The notes under the pieces: model-generated
Database searches by the model: none
What the model was told of the DNA's origin: nothing
What the model saw: only the letters and a program-made list of their open reading frames with translations
Part shown: one piece after another, positions 1 through 7,695 of the stretch
Layout: each line of letters begins with the position of its first letter
Numbering within the stretch: position 1 is the stretch's first letter
Assembly: GCF_003261055.1 (NCBI RefSeq)
Contig: NZ_CP030074.1
Span: forward strand, 124,001-188,000
DNA from: Streptomyces cadmiisoli
GTDB taxonomy: Bacteria > Actinomycetota > Actinomycetes > Streptomycetales > Streptomycetaceae
Direction of reading: 5' to 3'
Length of the DNA: 64,000 bases
Made by a program: the position numbers and the translations under genes

Positions 1-228
1 CCCGAGGAGCTGGGTGTCGGTGAGCTGTCGGCGGGTGAGGACGGCCGCGCCCGGTACGGCGACCGCGGCCGTCGCCACCACCATGAGCCATCCCGGGGCG
101 TGCCCCTGCGACAGCACGTGTCCGGCCAGGGGCAGCAGCACGCAGAGCACCGCGAGGGCCCCGGCCCGCAGCCCGCGCAGCACGCCGCCGGCCGGGGAGG
201 CGGGGGATGCCGGGCTGAGTACGCGCAT
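1..228 (-). CDS. N-terminal part of an unknown membrane protein (cut by left edge)
   Basis: Reading the minus strand from an ATG at 228 gives 76 open codons to the window edge. The peptide begins MRVLSPASPA and contains two hydrophobic stretches, about residues 20-40 and 48-64, separated by a short polar loop, so it looks like the first two membrane helices of an integral membrane protein. Alanine/leucine-rich composition and G/C third positions match the neighbours. No family motif is visible in this fragment and no function is proposed. The coding call rests on codon bias and hydrophobicity only; the rest of the gene is outside the window. Confidence 0.55.
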   Translation of the reverse strand, partial: MRVLSPASPASPAGGVLRGLRAGALAVLCVLLPLAGHVLSQGHAPGWLMVVATAAVAVPGAAVLTRRQLTDTQLLG

Positions 229-528
229 GAGGTGGGGTCTTCGGGACGTCCGTCGCACGGACGGGGCGGGAGGGCGGCCGGGGTGGGCCGGTCGCACACG
301 TACGGACCGGAACGCCGTACGTCCTTGGCAGCGTACCCACCCGCTTCCGGCGGGCCCGGCGCCGGGTGGCCCGGTCGCGCGTCCCCGGCTGGTCCGGGGC
401 GCCGGCGCCCGCTGCCCTCCCCCGCGCGAAAGCCGGTGGTGGCGCCGCGGGGTTCCCCTGCCCCCGCGGCGCCACCACCGGCGGTCCCCGCCTCCCCCCG
501 GGAGCGGAGTCCGCGGTGGTACGGCCGG
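229..528. other. Intergenic, no gene seen
   Basis: This 300 bp lies between the start of the left-edge membrane protein and the 3' end of the lectin gene, both on the minus strand. It should hold the promoter of the membrane protein. It is rich in G and C runs and the open frames through it have no credible ribosome site or protein-like composition. I see no tRNA and no strong terminator hairpin. Confidence 0.5.
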
Positions 529-1098
529 TCAGCCCCAGACGCTGGTGTAGTTGTACTGGCGGTCGTAACGGGGCGTCCAAAGGCTCGGGTACGGCTCGGC
601 GATGTTGCCGCAGGTGCCGAGCCGGATCGCTTCCCGGCGGCCGGCGTCCATCAGGCACTTGCCGCTGGCGGCCTCGACGATCTCCCAGTGGTCGTTGCCG
701 CGGTCGACCCAGCGGAACAGCTGGCCGGGGCCCTGGCAGTGGCCGATCACCATCGGGGTGCCGTCGGCGACGGCGGCGTTCTGGGCGCCCACGCAGTACC
801 TGCCGTAGACGCCGATCATGAACAGGCCCGGGGTGCCGGAGGGCTGGAAGTAGAAGCGCTGGTGCAGTTTGCCCTTGCAGTCGTAGCGCTGGACGATCGC
901 GCCGGGGCTCTGCGACTCACCGCGCACGTCCATGCACTGCCACGAGTACGAGGCCCGCATCTCGTAGATCGCGGCGTTGGTGATCCAGCCGGTGTAGCGG
1001 ATCGGCGGATCGGCAGCCTGTGCCGCACTGGGGACCAGCAGAACGAACAGCGACACCAGGACCGCGGCTATCCCACCGCGGCGCACACTTCGAGCCAC
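529..1098 (-). CDS. Secreted ricin-type (beta-trefoil) lectin-like protein
   Basis: The 189-residue product starts with a Sec signal peptide: basic MARSVRR, a hydrophobic core, and cleavage probably after AQA near residue 28. The mature part carries beta-trefoil lectin features: CMDVRGESQSPGAIVQRYDC, a QRFYFQP repeat, then CQGPGQLFRWVD and a KCLMD segment, corresponding to QxW-type repeats. Such domains bind galactose-type or other sugars and are often attached to secreted hydrolases; here no catalytic domain is present. The GTG start at 1098 is chosen because AAAGGAGG lies 4 nt upstream. It is probably exported and may bind a polysaccharide; the ligand cannot be read from the sequence. Confidence 0.75.
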   Translation of the reverse strand: MARSVRRGGIAAVLVSLFVLLVPSAAQAADPPIRYTGWITNAAIYEMRASYSWQCMDVRGESQSPGAIVQRYDCKGKLHQRFYFQPSGTPGLFMIGVYGRYCVGAQNAAVADGTPMVIGHCQGPGQLFRWVDRGNDHWEIVEAASGKCLMDAGRREAIRLGTCGNIAEPYPSLWTPRYDRQYNYTSVWG

Positions 1099-1257
1099 TT
1101 TTCCTCCTTTGTTGCCCGGATTCCGACCGGCGTTCTGACCCGACGTGATGATCTGATGGCTCGTCGTGATCGCGCCGGGACGCCCTGAACCTAGTGGGCG
1201 CCAGGGCCGGGCTGTACCGCCGTTTCAGGGGGGTTGTGTGGGTGCGGGTGAGGTGCC

Positions 1258-2382
1258 ATGAGCGTGGGTTCGGGTCTGCACCGGGCGCACGCGTTCATGG
1301 TGCTGGCGACCGGCCTGTACCGGGCCAGCCATCTGGTGGTCGGTGTCCTCGCGGTGGTCCAGCACCAGCGCGCGAGCGTGCTGTCGTGGCTCGCGCTCGC
1401 GGCGGCGCTGGGTTCGAGCGTCGCGGTCTTCGCCCCGGCCCGGTCGCGTCGCCGGTTCGGTGTGCGGGCGGCGCTCGTGGACGTCGGACTCGTCGGCTGC
1501 GCGCTGCCGTTCGTCGTGTACGCGGGCGGTGCGGACCGGGCGCCGGGCCTGTCCTGGGTGATGCTGCTCGGCGGGTCGGCGAGCGCGGTCTGCGCGGTCG
1601 CGTTCGTCCGGACGCCGGCGGTGGCCGGTGCCGTCGCGGCGCTGGTGGCCACCCACACGGCCGGGTACTGGCTGGCCGGAGCGGATGTCGCGGTGATCGC
1701 CTCCCACCTCAACGCCCTGGTGTCGTCGGCCGTGTTGTCCCGGGTGTTCTGGTGGTACCTGCGCCGCCAGGGCGGTCTGCTCGACGCGGCCACGGAGCAG
1801 GCCCTCGCCGCCGAGGCCGAACGCGCCCGGTACGCCGAGCGCATCGCCCATCACCGGGCGCTGCACGACACGGTGCTGGCGACGCTCACCGCGATCGCGA
1901 GCGGCCGGGCCGACGCCGACGCGCCGTCCGTGCGCGAGCGGTGCGGCCGGGAGGCGGCGTATCTGCGTCGGCTCGTGCAGCAGCACGCCCGCGAGGACGT
2001 CGCGCCGGGCACGGCGGCGGCCGTCGAGCGCGCGGTGCGTGCGGCGGAGGGCCTGGGGCTGCGGGTCACCGCGCAGTACGGGCGCCTGCGGGAGATGCCT
2101 CCGCACGCGGCCGCGGCGCTGGGCAGCGCGGTGACCGAGGCGTTGAACAACGTGCTGCGGCACTCCGGGACCGACCACGCGTACGTGACGGTCACGGGTG
2201 ACGGCGAAGGCGTCGAGGTGACCGTGGTCGACCGCGGCTCCGGCTTCGACCCGCGGGCCGTCCGCGAAGGGCTGGGACTGCGTTCCTCGGTCGGCGCGCG
2301 GATGCGCGAGGCGGGGGGCGCCGCGGAGGTGGACAGCGCGCCCGGCGAGGGCACTCGTATCGCCCTGCGGTGGCCGGCGTGA
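1258..2382 (+). CDS. Sensor histidine kinase, NarL/NreB type
   Basis: The 374-residue protein has about five hydrophobic segments in residues 12-165 (membrane sensor module), a coiled linker, and a short kinase core. The dimerisation/phosphoacceptor motif is RALHDTVLATL with His203. The ATP-binding domain follows with N-box TEALNNVLRHSG and G-boxes DRGSGFD and GLGLRSSVGARM, ending GEGTRIALRWP. This order is that of kinases paired with LuxR-type response regulators. The ATG at 1258 has GAGGTG just upstream. The stop overlaps the regulator start as GTGA, so the pair is translationally coupled. The signal sensed is unknown. Confidence 0.85.
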   Translation: MSVGSGLHRAHAFMVLATGLYRASHLVVGVLAVVQHQRASVLSWLALAAALGSSVAVFAPARSRRRFGVRAALVDVGLVGCALPFVVYAGGADRAPGLSWVMLLGGSASAVCAVAFVRTPAVAGAVAALVATHTAGYWLAGADVAVIASHLNALVSSAVLSRVFWWYLRRQGGLLDAATEQALAAEAERARYAERIAHHRALHDTVLATLTAIASGRADADAPSVRERCGREAAYLRRLVQQHAREDVAPGTAAAVERAVRAAEGLGLRVTAQYGRLREMPPHAAAALGSAVTEALNNVLRHSGTDHAYVTVTGDGEGVEVTVVDRGSGFDPRAVREGLGLRSSVGARMREAGGAAEVDSAPGEGTRIALRWPA

Positions 2383-3029
2383 TCAGGGTGGCCGTGGTGG
2401 ACGACGACCGGATGCTGCTCGACGGGCTGCGGGCCTGGCTGGACGGCGTGCCCGAGGTGCGGCTGGCTGCGACGGCGGGCACGGTGGACGACCTGCTCGC
2501 CGGGGCCGGTTCGGCCGAAGTCGGCGGTCCGGTGCCGTACGACGTCGTCCTGCTGGACCTGGTGCTCGGCGACGGGTCGCAGCCGCCGGACAACATCGGG
2601 CGGCTGCGGGCCGCCGGCCCGCGGGTGCTGGTGATCAGCGCTGTGGCCGACCGGCGCCGGATCGTCGCCGCGATCGCGGCGGGCGCGGACGGCTATCTCA
2701 CCAAGGACCACGATCTGCCGACGCTGGTGAAGGCGGTCGAGGAGGTGGCCGGGGGCGGGACGGCGCACTCCGCCGAACTCGCCTTCGCCTGGGCGCACGA
2801 CGACGGCCCGGTACGGCCGAGCCTGTCGCCGAAGGAACGCCAGGTGCTGCTGGAGTACGCCTCCGGCCTCACCCTCAAGGCCACCGCGCGCCGGGCCGGG
2901 GTGAGTCCGCACACGGCCAAGTACTACCTGGACCGGGTGAAGGAGAAGTACCAGCAGGCGGGCCGCCCGACCTACACGAAGATCGACCTGGCGGCCCGCG
3001 TCCGCGAGGACGGGTGGGCGGAGGACTGA
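2379..3029 (+). CDS. Response regulator, NarL/LuxR family
   Basis: Partner of the preceding kinase. The receiver domain shows the acidic cluster VVDDDRM (residues 7-12), phosphoacceptor Asp60 in DVVLLDLVL, and the conserved Lys in YLTKD. A C-terminal HTH begins at SLSPKERQVLLEYASG and includes GVSPHTAKYYLDRVKEKYQ. It presumably binds DNA when phosphorylated by the kinase at 1258-2382. I chose the GTG at 2379 because it overlaps the kinase stop as GTGA and gives MIRVAVVDDD; an in-frame GTG nine bases earlier is possible. The product has 216 residues, normal for the family. Targets are unknown. Confidence 0.85.
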   Translation: MIRVAVVDDDRMLLDGLRAWLDGVPEVRLAATAGTVDDLLAGAGSAEVGGPVPYDVVLLDLVLGDGSQPPDNIGRLRAAGPRVLVISAVADRRRIVAAIAAGADGYLTKDHDLPTLVKAVEEVAGGGTAHSAELAFAWAHDDGPVRPSLSPKERQVLLEYASGLTLKATARRAGVSPHTAKYYLDRVKEKYQQAGRPTYTKIDLAARVREDGWAED

Positions 3030-3055
3030 CCGGGAAAGGCATCCGCAGGTTCCGT

Positions 3056-3078
3056 AATGCTCAATCGAATTGAGCATT
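3056..3078. repeat. Inverted repeat in the gap after the response regulator
   Basis: AATGCTCAAT, a 3-nt spacer, then ATTGAGCATT: perfect 10-bp arms, AT-rich against a GC-rich background. It sits 27 bp after the response-regulator stop in a 361-bp gap before the TM2 gene. It could be a dimeric-regulator operator for the downstream gene or a weak terminator; there is no U-run after it. The rest of the gap shows no gene. Confidence 0.6.
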
Positions 3079-3390
3079 GTGCGGCTCAGAAACGCGTCCG
3101 GCGAGTGCTCACCGAGCGCGGTGACTCGCCCTCTTCCGTGACGTCGCAGAACCATTCGGAAAAGGGGAATCCGCCGCCCGGCAATGCCGTACGCACGGCG
3201 AACAGCATCTGAACACACCACCGTTGACCAGGAGCGACAGCGGCTCGGACAGGGTCGGGGACTTCCGGTTCCATGCCTCTCGGCGCACCGTGGAAACGCA
3301 TCGGCGGCCACGGCGCCGTTTCTTTTCGTCGGCCCTCTCCTGTAACCATGGCGCTCAATTCCCCACCCTTTTCGCAGGAGTCGAACGACC

Positions 3391-3801
3391 GTGAGCGAAC
3401 AGCCACCCCAGTCGCCCGGAAACAGTCATCCGCAGTTCGGCGCGGCCGGGCGGTACGGCTCGTTCGGCCCGCCGCCCGGCGGCTGTCCCCCGCCCGGCCC
3501 CGCCCCGTTCCCGCCCGGCGCCCACCAGCCGCCCCCGGTGGCGTACCCCGTCGACCCCGACGCCCCGTACGGCTACGACCGCTTCGGCCGCCCCTGCTCC
3601 GACAAGATGAAGCTCATCGCCGGGCTGCTCCAGATCCTCGTCCCCTTCGGCGTGGGGCGTTTCTACGTCGGTTCGTGGGGCGTGGGCATCGCTCAACTGC
3701 TGACCTGCGGGGGCCTGGGCATCTGGTCGCTGATCGACGGCATCCTCTACCTCACGAGTGACGAGCGCACCGACGCGCGGGGGCGTGTCCTGCGTGACTG
3801 A
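3391..3801 (+). CDS. TM2-domain membrane protein
   Basis: 136 residues. A proline/glycine-rich cytoplasmic tail (residues 1-60) precedes a TM2 domain: KMKLIAGLLQILVPFGVGRF, then YVGSWGVGIAQLLTCGGLGI and WSLIDGILYL, that is two membrane helices joined by the GRFYxG turn typical of the family. TM2 proteins are small membrane proteins of mostly unknown role. The GTG at 3391 follows GCAGGAG. The last 8 nt overlap the DUF2752 gene, and a second TM2 gene (4453-4713) has an almost identical domain. The group TM2-DUF2752-TM2 looks like one functional unit. Confidence 0.85.
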   Translation: MSEQPPQSPGNSHPQFGAAGRYGSFGPPPGGCPPPGPAPFPPGAHQPPPVAYPVDPDAPYGYDRFGRPCSDKMKLIAGLLQILVPFGVGRFYVGSWGVGIAQLLTCGGLGIWSLIDGILYLTSDERTDARGRVLRD

Positions 3802-4210
3802 GGGGACGGGACCCGCACGGCCCGGACGACGTCTGCTCCGGCATCCCGCGCTGGCGCCGGCGGCGGTTGTGGTGGCGGGAGCCGTGGGCGCCGTCCACCT
3901 GTGGGGCACGGATCCGCACGAGCCCGGCGGACTGCTGCCGAAGTGCCCGTTCCGGCTCGTGACCGGGCTGCTGTGCCCGGCCTGCGGGGGCACACGGATG
4001 GCCTACGACCTGATGCACGGCGACCTCGCCCACGCCTGGCTGGACAACAGGGCCCTGTTGCTCGCCGCGCCGCTGGCGCTGGCGCTGTGGGGACGGTGGA
4101 CGGTCGAGGGCCTGCGCGGCCGGAGTTGGAGCCCGCGGATCGCCCGCCGGGGCCAGGCACTGATCCTGCTGACGGCGGTCGTCTGGACCGCCGTACGCAA
4201 TGCCGTCTGA
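3794..4210 (+). CDS. DUF2752 membrane protein
   Basis: The signature is CPFRLVTGLLCPACGGTRMA followed by YDLMHGDLAHAWLDN, which is the DUF2752 core with its CPxCGGTR motif. Hydrophobic segments lie around residues 20-36, 88-104 and near the C-terminus. The family often sits beside TM2 genes, as here, and its function is not established. I chose the GTG at 3794, which overlaps the preceding TM2 stop by 8 nt and gives 138 residues; a GTG 36 bases earlier is in frame but lies deeper in the upstream gene. Translational coupling to the TM2 gene is likely. Confidence 0.8.
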   Translation: MTEGTGPARPGRRLLRHPALAPAAVVVAGAVGAVHLWGTDPHEPGGLLPKCPFRLVTGLLCPACGGTRMAYDLMHGDLAHAWLDNRALLLAAPLALALWGRWTVEGLRGRSWSPRIARRGQALILLTAVVWTAVRNAV

Positions 4211-4452
4211 GGGCGCCCCCGGAACAGTGTGACGGCTCGTCGGAAACACATCGATCACTCAGCGTGAGCGTTTGGCCAGGAAAGGTGCCTCACCGTGCAA
4301 CCGGGTCCCTACGCTGCCTGAACGTGGGAGGAACGCCCACCTCCGCTGATCCGTGGGCCGCTGTGCGTACGCGCATGCACGTGGTGACCGAGTTCCCCCG
4401 ACTCCCGGGAAGTTCGTCCCGACTGTCACACCATCCCTTCTGGAGTAACACC

Positions 4453-4713
4453 ATGTCCCACCGTTCCGAGGCCCCCTACGGCTACGACCCGCAGGGCCGC
4501 CCGTTCTCCGACAAGTCGAAGATCATCGCCGGCATCCTCCAGATCCTGCTGGGTCCCCTGGGCGTCGGCCGCTTCTACGTCGGCTCCGTGGGTATCGGTG
4601 TCGCCCAGCTGCTCACCTGCGGCGGTCTGGGTATCTGGTCGCTGATCGACGGCATCCTCTACCTGACGGGCAACGACCGCACCGACAAGCAGGGCCGTGT
4701 CCTGCGCAGCTGA
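4453..4713 (+). CDS. TM2-domain membrane protein, second copy
   Basis: An 86-residue TM2 protein: YGYDPQGRPFSDKSKIIAGI, then GPLGVGRFYVGSVGIGVAQL and LTCGGLGIWSLIDGILYL. Its TM2 domain matches that of the 3391-3801 product almost residue for residue, but it lacks the long proline-rich tail, so one is probably a duplication of the other. The ATG at 4453 is preceded by TGGAGTAACACC, a plausible ribosome site. It has its own 240-bp upstream region and ends 37 bp before a strong terminator, so it is probably transcribed separately. Confidence 0.85.
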   Translation: MSHRSEAPYGYDPQGRPFSDKSKIIAGILQILLGPLGVGRFYVGSVGIGVAQLLTCGGLGIWSLIDGILYLTGNDRTDKQGRVLRS

Positions 4714-4750
4714 CGCCGCCACGACACTCCGGCGGCCGCACGCCGCGCGA

Positions 4751-4791
4751 GTCGAGGGCCCCGATCCGACCGACGGATCGGGGCCCTCGAC
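4751..4791 (+). terminator. Intrinsic terminator after the TM2 gene
   Basis: Perfect 18-bp arms, GTCGAGGGCCCCGATCCG and its complement, around the loop ACCGA. This is one of the strongest hairpins in the window and separates the TM2 group from the conservon. There is no U-tract, which is usual in Streptomyces. Confidence 0.85.
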
Positions 4792-5013
4792 GCATGGTGT
4801 GGACCGGTGCCTCGCCTCCGCTGAGTGACCGCCCCGGTCGATATTCACCATCAGTCGGGTTATCCCGGAGGAAAGACGACGTTTTCCGCAGCCTTTGCCA
4901 CAGACCGGCAGAGCCGCATTTCCTACAGCGTTCACGCACCCACCTCATGGGTGTGTCGTCGGTCTCAACAGGGCTCATTGGCACAGGTTCTGACGAATAT
5001 TCACGTGTTCCGC

Positions 5014-5030
5014 CGGTGATACCATCACCG
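5014..5030. promoter_or_regulatory. Inverted repeat upstream of the conservon
   Basis: CGGTGAT-ACC-ATCACCG, 7-bp arms, about 150 bp before the cvnA start. It lies in the 386-bp gap between the TM2 terminator and cvnA, which otherwise holds no gene. Position and symmetry suit an operator for the cvn promoter, but no regulator is assigned. Confidence 0.4.
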
Positions 5031-5177
5031 CGATTGCGGATCGAACGGATGGGCGAAGAGTGACAAACCGCCTTCGGGACAGCCCAGGGCGGCGGTCCCG
5101 GTACGGGCGGCACTGCCCGGTCGTCCGCATTGACGGGAAATCAGCAAGCCGGCCGTCAGTCGCCTGAAGAGAGTCCT

Positions 5178-6338
5178 ATGACCGAGTACACAGGGAACCC
5201 ACTGCTCTGGGCTCTGCTCGTCGCCCTCATCGCCGCCGTCGCCCTCATCGCCCGCCAGCGCAGGGCATCGCGTGCATTGCGGCAGGAAGTCCAGGACCTG
5301 AAAAGTCATTACACAGAGCTGGAGACCGATTACGGAAAGTCTGTGCAGGCCGCTCAGGAGCGGGCCGAGGAGGAGACTAAAACCGTCCTGAAATCCGCGA
5401 TGCGGACACTTCAGGGCCTCGCCGCGGAGCAGCAGTTGGTGCTCTCCCGGCTCCAGTCCAAGTACGGCGACTCGGCCATGTTGCAGGACCTGCTGGAAAT
5501 CGACCACACCAACTCGCAGTTCGGCCGGCGCGCGCAGTCCATCGCGGTGCTGTGCGACGGCTGGCTGGGCGGCCGGCGTGACACCGCGTCCGTGTTCGAC
5601 GTGGTCCGCAGCGCCCAGGGCCGCATCCGGCACTTCCGCCGGGTGGAGATCCTCTCCCAGGTCGACTTCGGCATCACCAGCCGGGCCGTGGAGCCCGTGG
5701 CCCTGGCGCTGGCCGAGCTGCTCGACAACGCCACCAGCTACTCCAGCCCCGACACCGTGGTCGAGATCAACATCCGGACCGTCCCCAAGGGTCTGTGTGT
5801 CATCGTCGACGACGCCGGTGTCGGTATGAGCAACGAGGAGCGCGTGCGCGCCGAGAAGCTCCTGTCGAGCGAGCGCGCCACAGGTGTGGCCGGGCTCGGC
5901 AATCCCCCGCAGTTCGGCTTCGCCGTCATCGGCCTGCTGTCCGAGCGCTTCGGCTTCGAGGCGTCGGTGGACTCCTCCTCCCCCTACGGCGGTGTGCGCG
6001 CGGTCGTCCTGCTGCCGCACGACCTGCTCACCGCGATGCCGGAGAAGAAGGCGCCGGCCGCCGCCCCGGCCGCGCGGACGGACGGCGGCCCCGAGGCCGC
6101 GCTCACCGCGCCCGCCTCCGACGACGGTCTCCCCCGCCGCCGTCGCAAGCGGCCGATGGCCATCGTTCCCGGCAGTTCCTCGCCCGCACGCTCCGCGGGC
6201 CGCTCCGATGCCGAACAGGCCCAGATCATGGGTGCCTTCCAGCGGGGCACGCAGTCCGGCAGGGCCGCGCGGCCCGGGGCCGGAGACCAGACGAGCAGCA
6301 CACCTGGTGCAAGCAGCGAAGGACATGAGGTCTCGTGA
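5178..6338 (+). CDS. cvnA: CvnA: conservon sensor-kinase-like ATPase
   Basis: 386 residues: one N-terminal membrane helix (about residues 7-25), a coiled-coil linker (30-75), then a histidine-kinase-type ATPase domain with the N-box LAELLDNATSYSSP and G-boxes DDAGVGMS and GLGNPPQFGFAVIG, and a low-complexity basic C-tail. There is no separate extracellular sensor or HisKA phosphoacceptor domain, as is normal for CvnA. In conservons this protein sits at the membrane with CvnB, C and D in a complex likened to a eukaryotic G-protein-coupled system. I chose the ATG at 5178, which follows GAAGAGAG; upstream in-frame codons do not look coding. It overlaps cvnB as GTGA. Confidence 0.9.
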   Translation: MTEYTGNPLLWALLVALIAAVALIARQRRASRALRQEVQDLKSHYTELETDYGKSVQAAQERAEEETKTVLKSAMRTLQGLAAEQQLVLSRLQSKYGDSAMLQDLLEIDHTNSQFGRRAQSIAVLCDGWLGGRRDTASVFDVVRSAQGRIRHFRRVEILSQVDFGITSRAVEPVALALAELLDNATSYSSPDTVVEINIRTVPKGLCVIVDDAGVGMSNEERVRAEKLLSSERATGVAGLGNPPQFGFAVIGLLSERFGFEASVDSSSPYGGVRAVVLLPHDLLTAMPEKKAPAAAPAARTDGGPEAALTAPASDDGLPRRRRKRPMAIVPGSSSPARSAGRSDAEQAQIMGAFQRGTQSGRAARPGAGDQTSSTPGASSEGHEVS

Positions 6339-6736
6339 ACGACGATCTGTCATGGATGCTCGACAGCGCCCTGGAGATTCCCGGGGCCCTGCACGCGGTC
6401 CTGATCTCCGCCGACGGCCTGCTGATGGCCCGCACGAAGGACATCGGCAAGGACGACGCAGACCGGGTCGCCGCGGGGATGAGCGGTGTGCAGTCGCTCA
6501 GCCGCGCGCTCGGGTTCTTCTGCGGTGACCCCAACCATGGGTGGCGGCAGACCCTGGTCGAGTTCGACGGCGGCTGGGTCTTCCTGATCTCCGCCGGCGA
6601 GGGCGCCTACCTCGGTGTGTCCGCCTCCCCCGACGTCGACATGGCCGACATCACGTTCCGTATGCAGCAGCTGGTCGCGCAGCTCGGCAAGGAGCTCACG
6701 ACACCGCCGCGCGAAAACCTCGGCGCGCGCTCATGA
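6335..6736 (+). CDS. cvnB: CvnB: roadblock/LC7 domain protein
   Basis: A 133-residue single-domain roadblock/LC7 protein: LDSALEIPGALHAVLISADG, an ISAGEGAYLGVSASPD strand-helix segment and DITFRMQQLVAQLG. Roadblock proteins are cofactors of small GTPases, and CvnB is thought to bridge CvnA and the GTPase CvnD. The GTG start at 6335 overlaps the cvnA stop and the cvnB stop overlaps cvnC as ATGA, so the genes are tightly coupled. Length and order are exactly those of other conservons. Confidence 0.9.
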   Translation: MNDDLSWMLDSALEIPGALHAVLISADGLLMARTKDIGKDDADRVAAGMSGVQSLSRALGFFCGDPNHGWRQTLVEFDGGWVFLISAGEGAYLGVSASPDVDMADITFRMQQLVAQLGKELTTPPRENLGARS

Positions 6737-7110
6737 CGCGGCACGACGGCTGGGAGCCGGAAGCCACCGATTTAGTGCGGGCGTACGTCATCACTCAGGG
6801 ACGCGCCCTGCCCGACGAGGGGAAGCTGTCCCTCATCACGCTGGTCACGGCGTCCCCCGAGCACGCACAGCGGCCGATGCGGCTGTCGCCCGAGGAGCAG
6901 AGCCTGATGGACATCTGCTCCGCGGGCTACCTGTCCGTCGCCGAGATCGCCGGGCACACCCGGCTGCCCCTGGGAGTGGTACGGATCCTGCTGGCGTCCC
7001 TGGCGGAGGGCGGTTACGTCCTGACCCGCCCGCCGGTGGCCCGTGCTCCTCTCGCCGACAGGGAGATCCTGGAGGAGGTGCTCAATGGTCTCCGCGCCAA
7101 GTTTGGATGA
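6733..7110 (+). CDS. cvnC: CvnC: DUF742 protein, with a TTA codon
   Basis: 125 residues with the DUF742 pattern: VRAYVITQGR near the N-terminus, then SPEEQSLMDICSAGYLSVAE, a winged-helix-like region HTRLPLGVVRILLASLAEGG and the C-terminal YVLTRPP. DUF742 proteins are the third component of conservons. The ATG at 6733 overlaps the cvnB stop. Codon 14 (6772-6774) is TTA, the rare leucine codon read by the bldA tRNA, so translation of cvnC, and through coupling perhaps of cvnD, may be limited to stages when bldA tRNA is abundant. Confidence 0.9.
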   Translation: MTRHDGWEPEATDLVRAYVITQGRALPDEGKLSLITLVTASPEHAQRPMRLSPEEQSLMDICSAGYLSVAEIAGHTRLPLGVVRILLASLAEGGYVLTRPPVARAPLADREILEEVLNGLRAKFG

Positions 7111-7678
7111 GCAGGCCTATGTCCGCGGCGGGGAGACCCAGACCGCGGTGAAGATCCTCGTCGTCGGACACTTCGCGGTGGGCAAGACCACGTTCATCGG
7201 GGCGATCTCCGAGATCGAGCCGTTGTCCACCGAGGAGACGATGACGCAGGCCGCCGAGGCGGTCGACGACCTCAAGGGCGTCCAGGACAAGACCACCACC
7301 ACGGTAGCCATGGACTTCGGGCGTCTGACCATCAGCGAACGCGTGGTGCTGTACCTGTTCGGGACGCCCGGGCAGCAGCGCTTCGTGCAGATGTGGGAGG
7401 ACATGGCCCGCGGCGCCCTCGGGGCGCTGGTCCTGATCGACCCCGAGCGGCTGGCGGACTCCTTCCCGGTGATCGACCTCATCGAGCAGTACGGCCTGGA
7501 CTACGCCATCGCGGTCAACCACTTCGCCGGATCACCGCCGCGTGACGAGCAGGCGCTGCGCGAGGCGCTCGACCTGCTGGACGACACACCGGTGGTCACC
7601 TGCGACGCACGCGACGAGCGCTCCTCCGCCGACGCACTGATCACCCTGGTCCGCTTTTTGCTAGACCGTTCCCACTAG
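7085..7678 (+). CDS. cvnD: CvnD: Ras-like small GTPase
   Basis: 197 residues, MglA/Ras-like. The P-loop is GHFAVGKT (residues 28-35), switch II/G3 is FGTPGQQRF, the G4 position reads VNHF rather than canonical NKxD, and a TCDARD segment stands at G5. It should act as the GTP switch of the conservon, with CvnB and CvnC as partners. I chose the ATG at 7085, which has GGAGGAGGTGCTCA just upstream and lies inside the end of cvnC. The altered G4 is common in conservon GTPases. Confidence 0.9.
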   Translation: MVSAPSLDEQAYVRGGETQTAVKILVVGHFAVGKTTFIGAISEIEPLSTEETMTQAAEAVDDLKGVQDKTTTTVAMDFGRLTISERVVLYLFGTPGQQRFVQMWEDMARGALGALVLIDPERLADSFPVIDLIEQYGLDYAIAVNHFAGSPPRDEQALREALDLLDDTPVVTCDARDERSSADALITLVRFLLDRSH

Positions 7679-7695
7679 TGAACTAGAGAGCAGAC

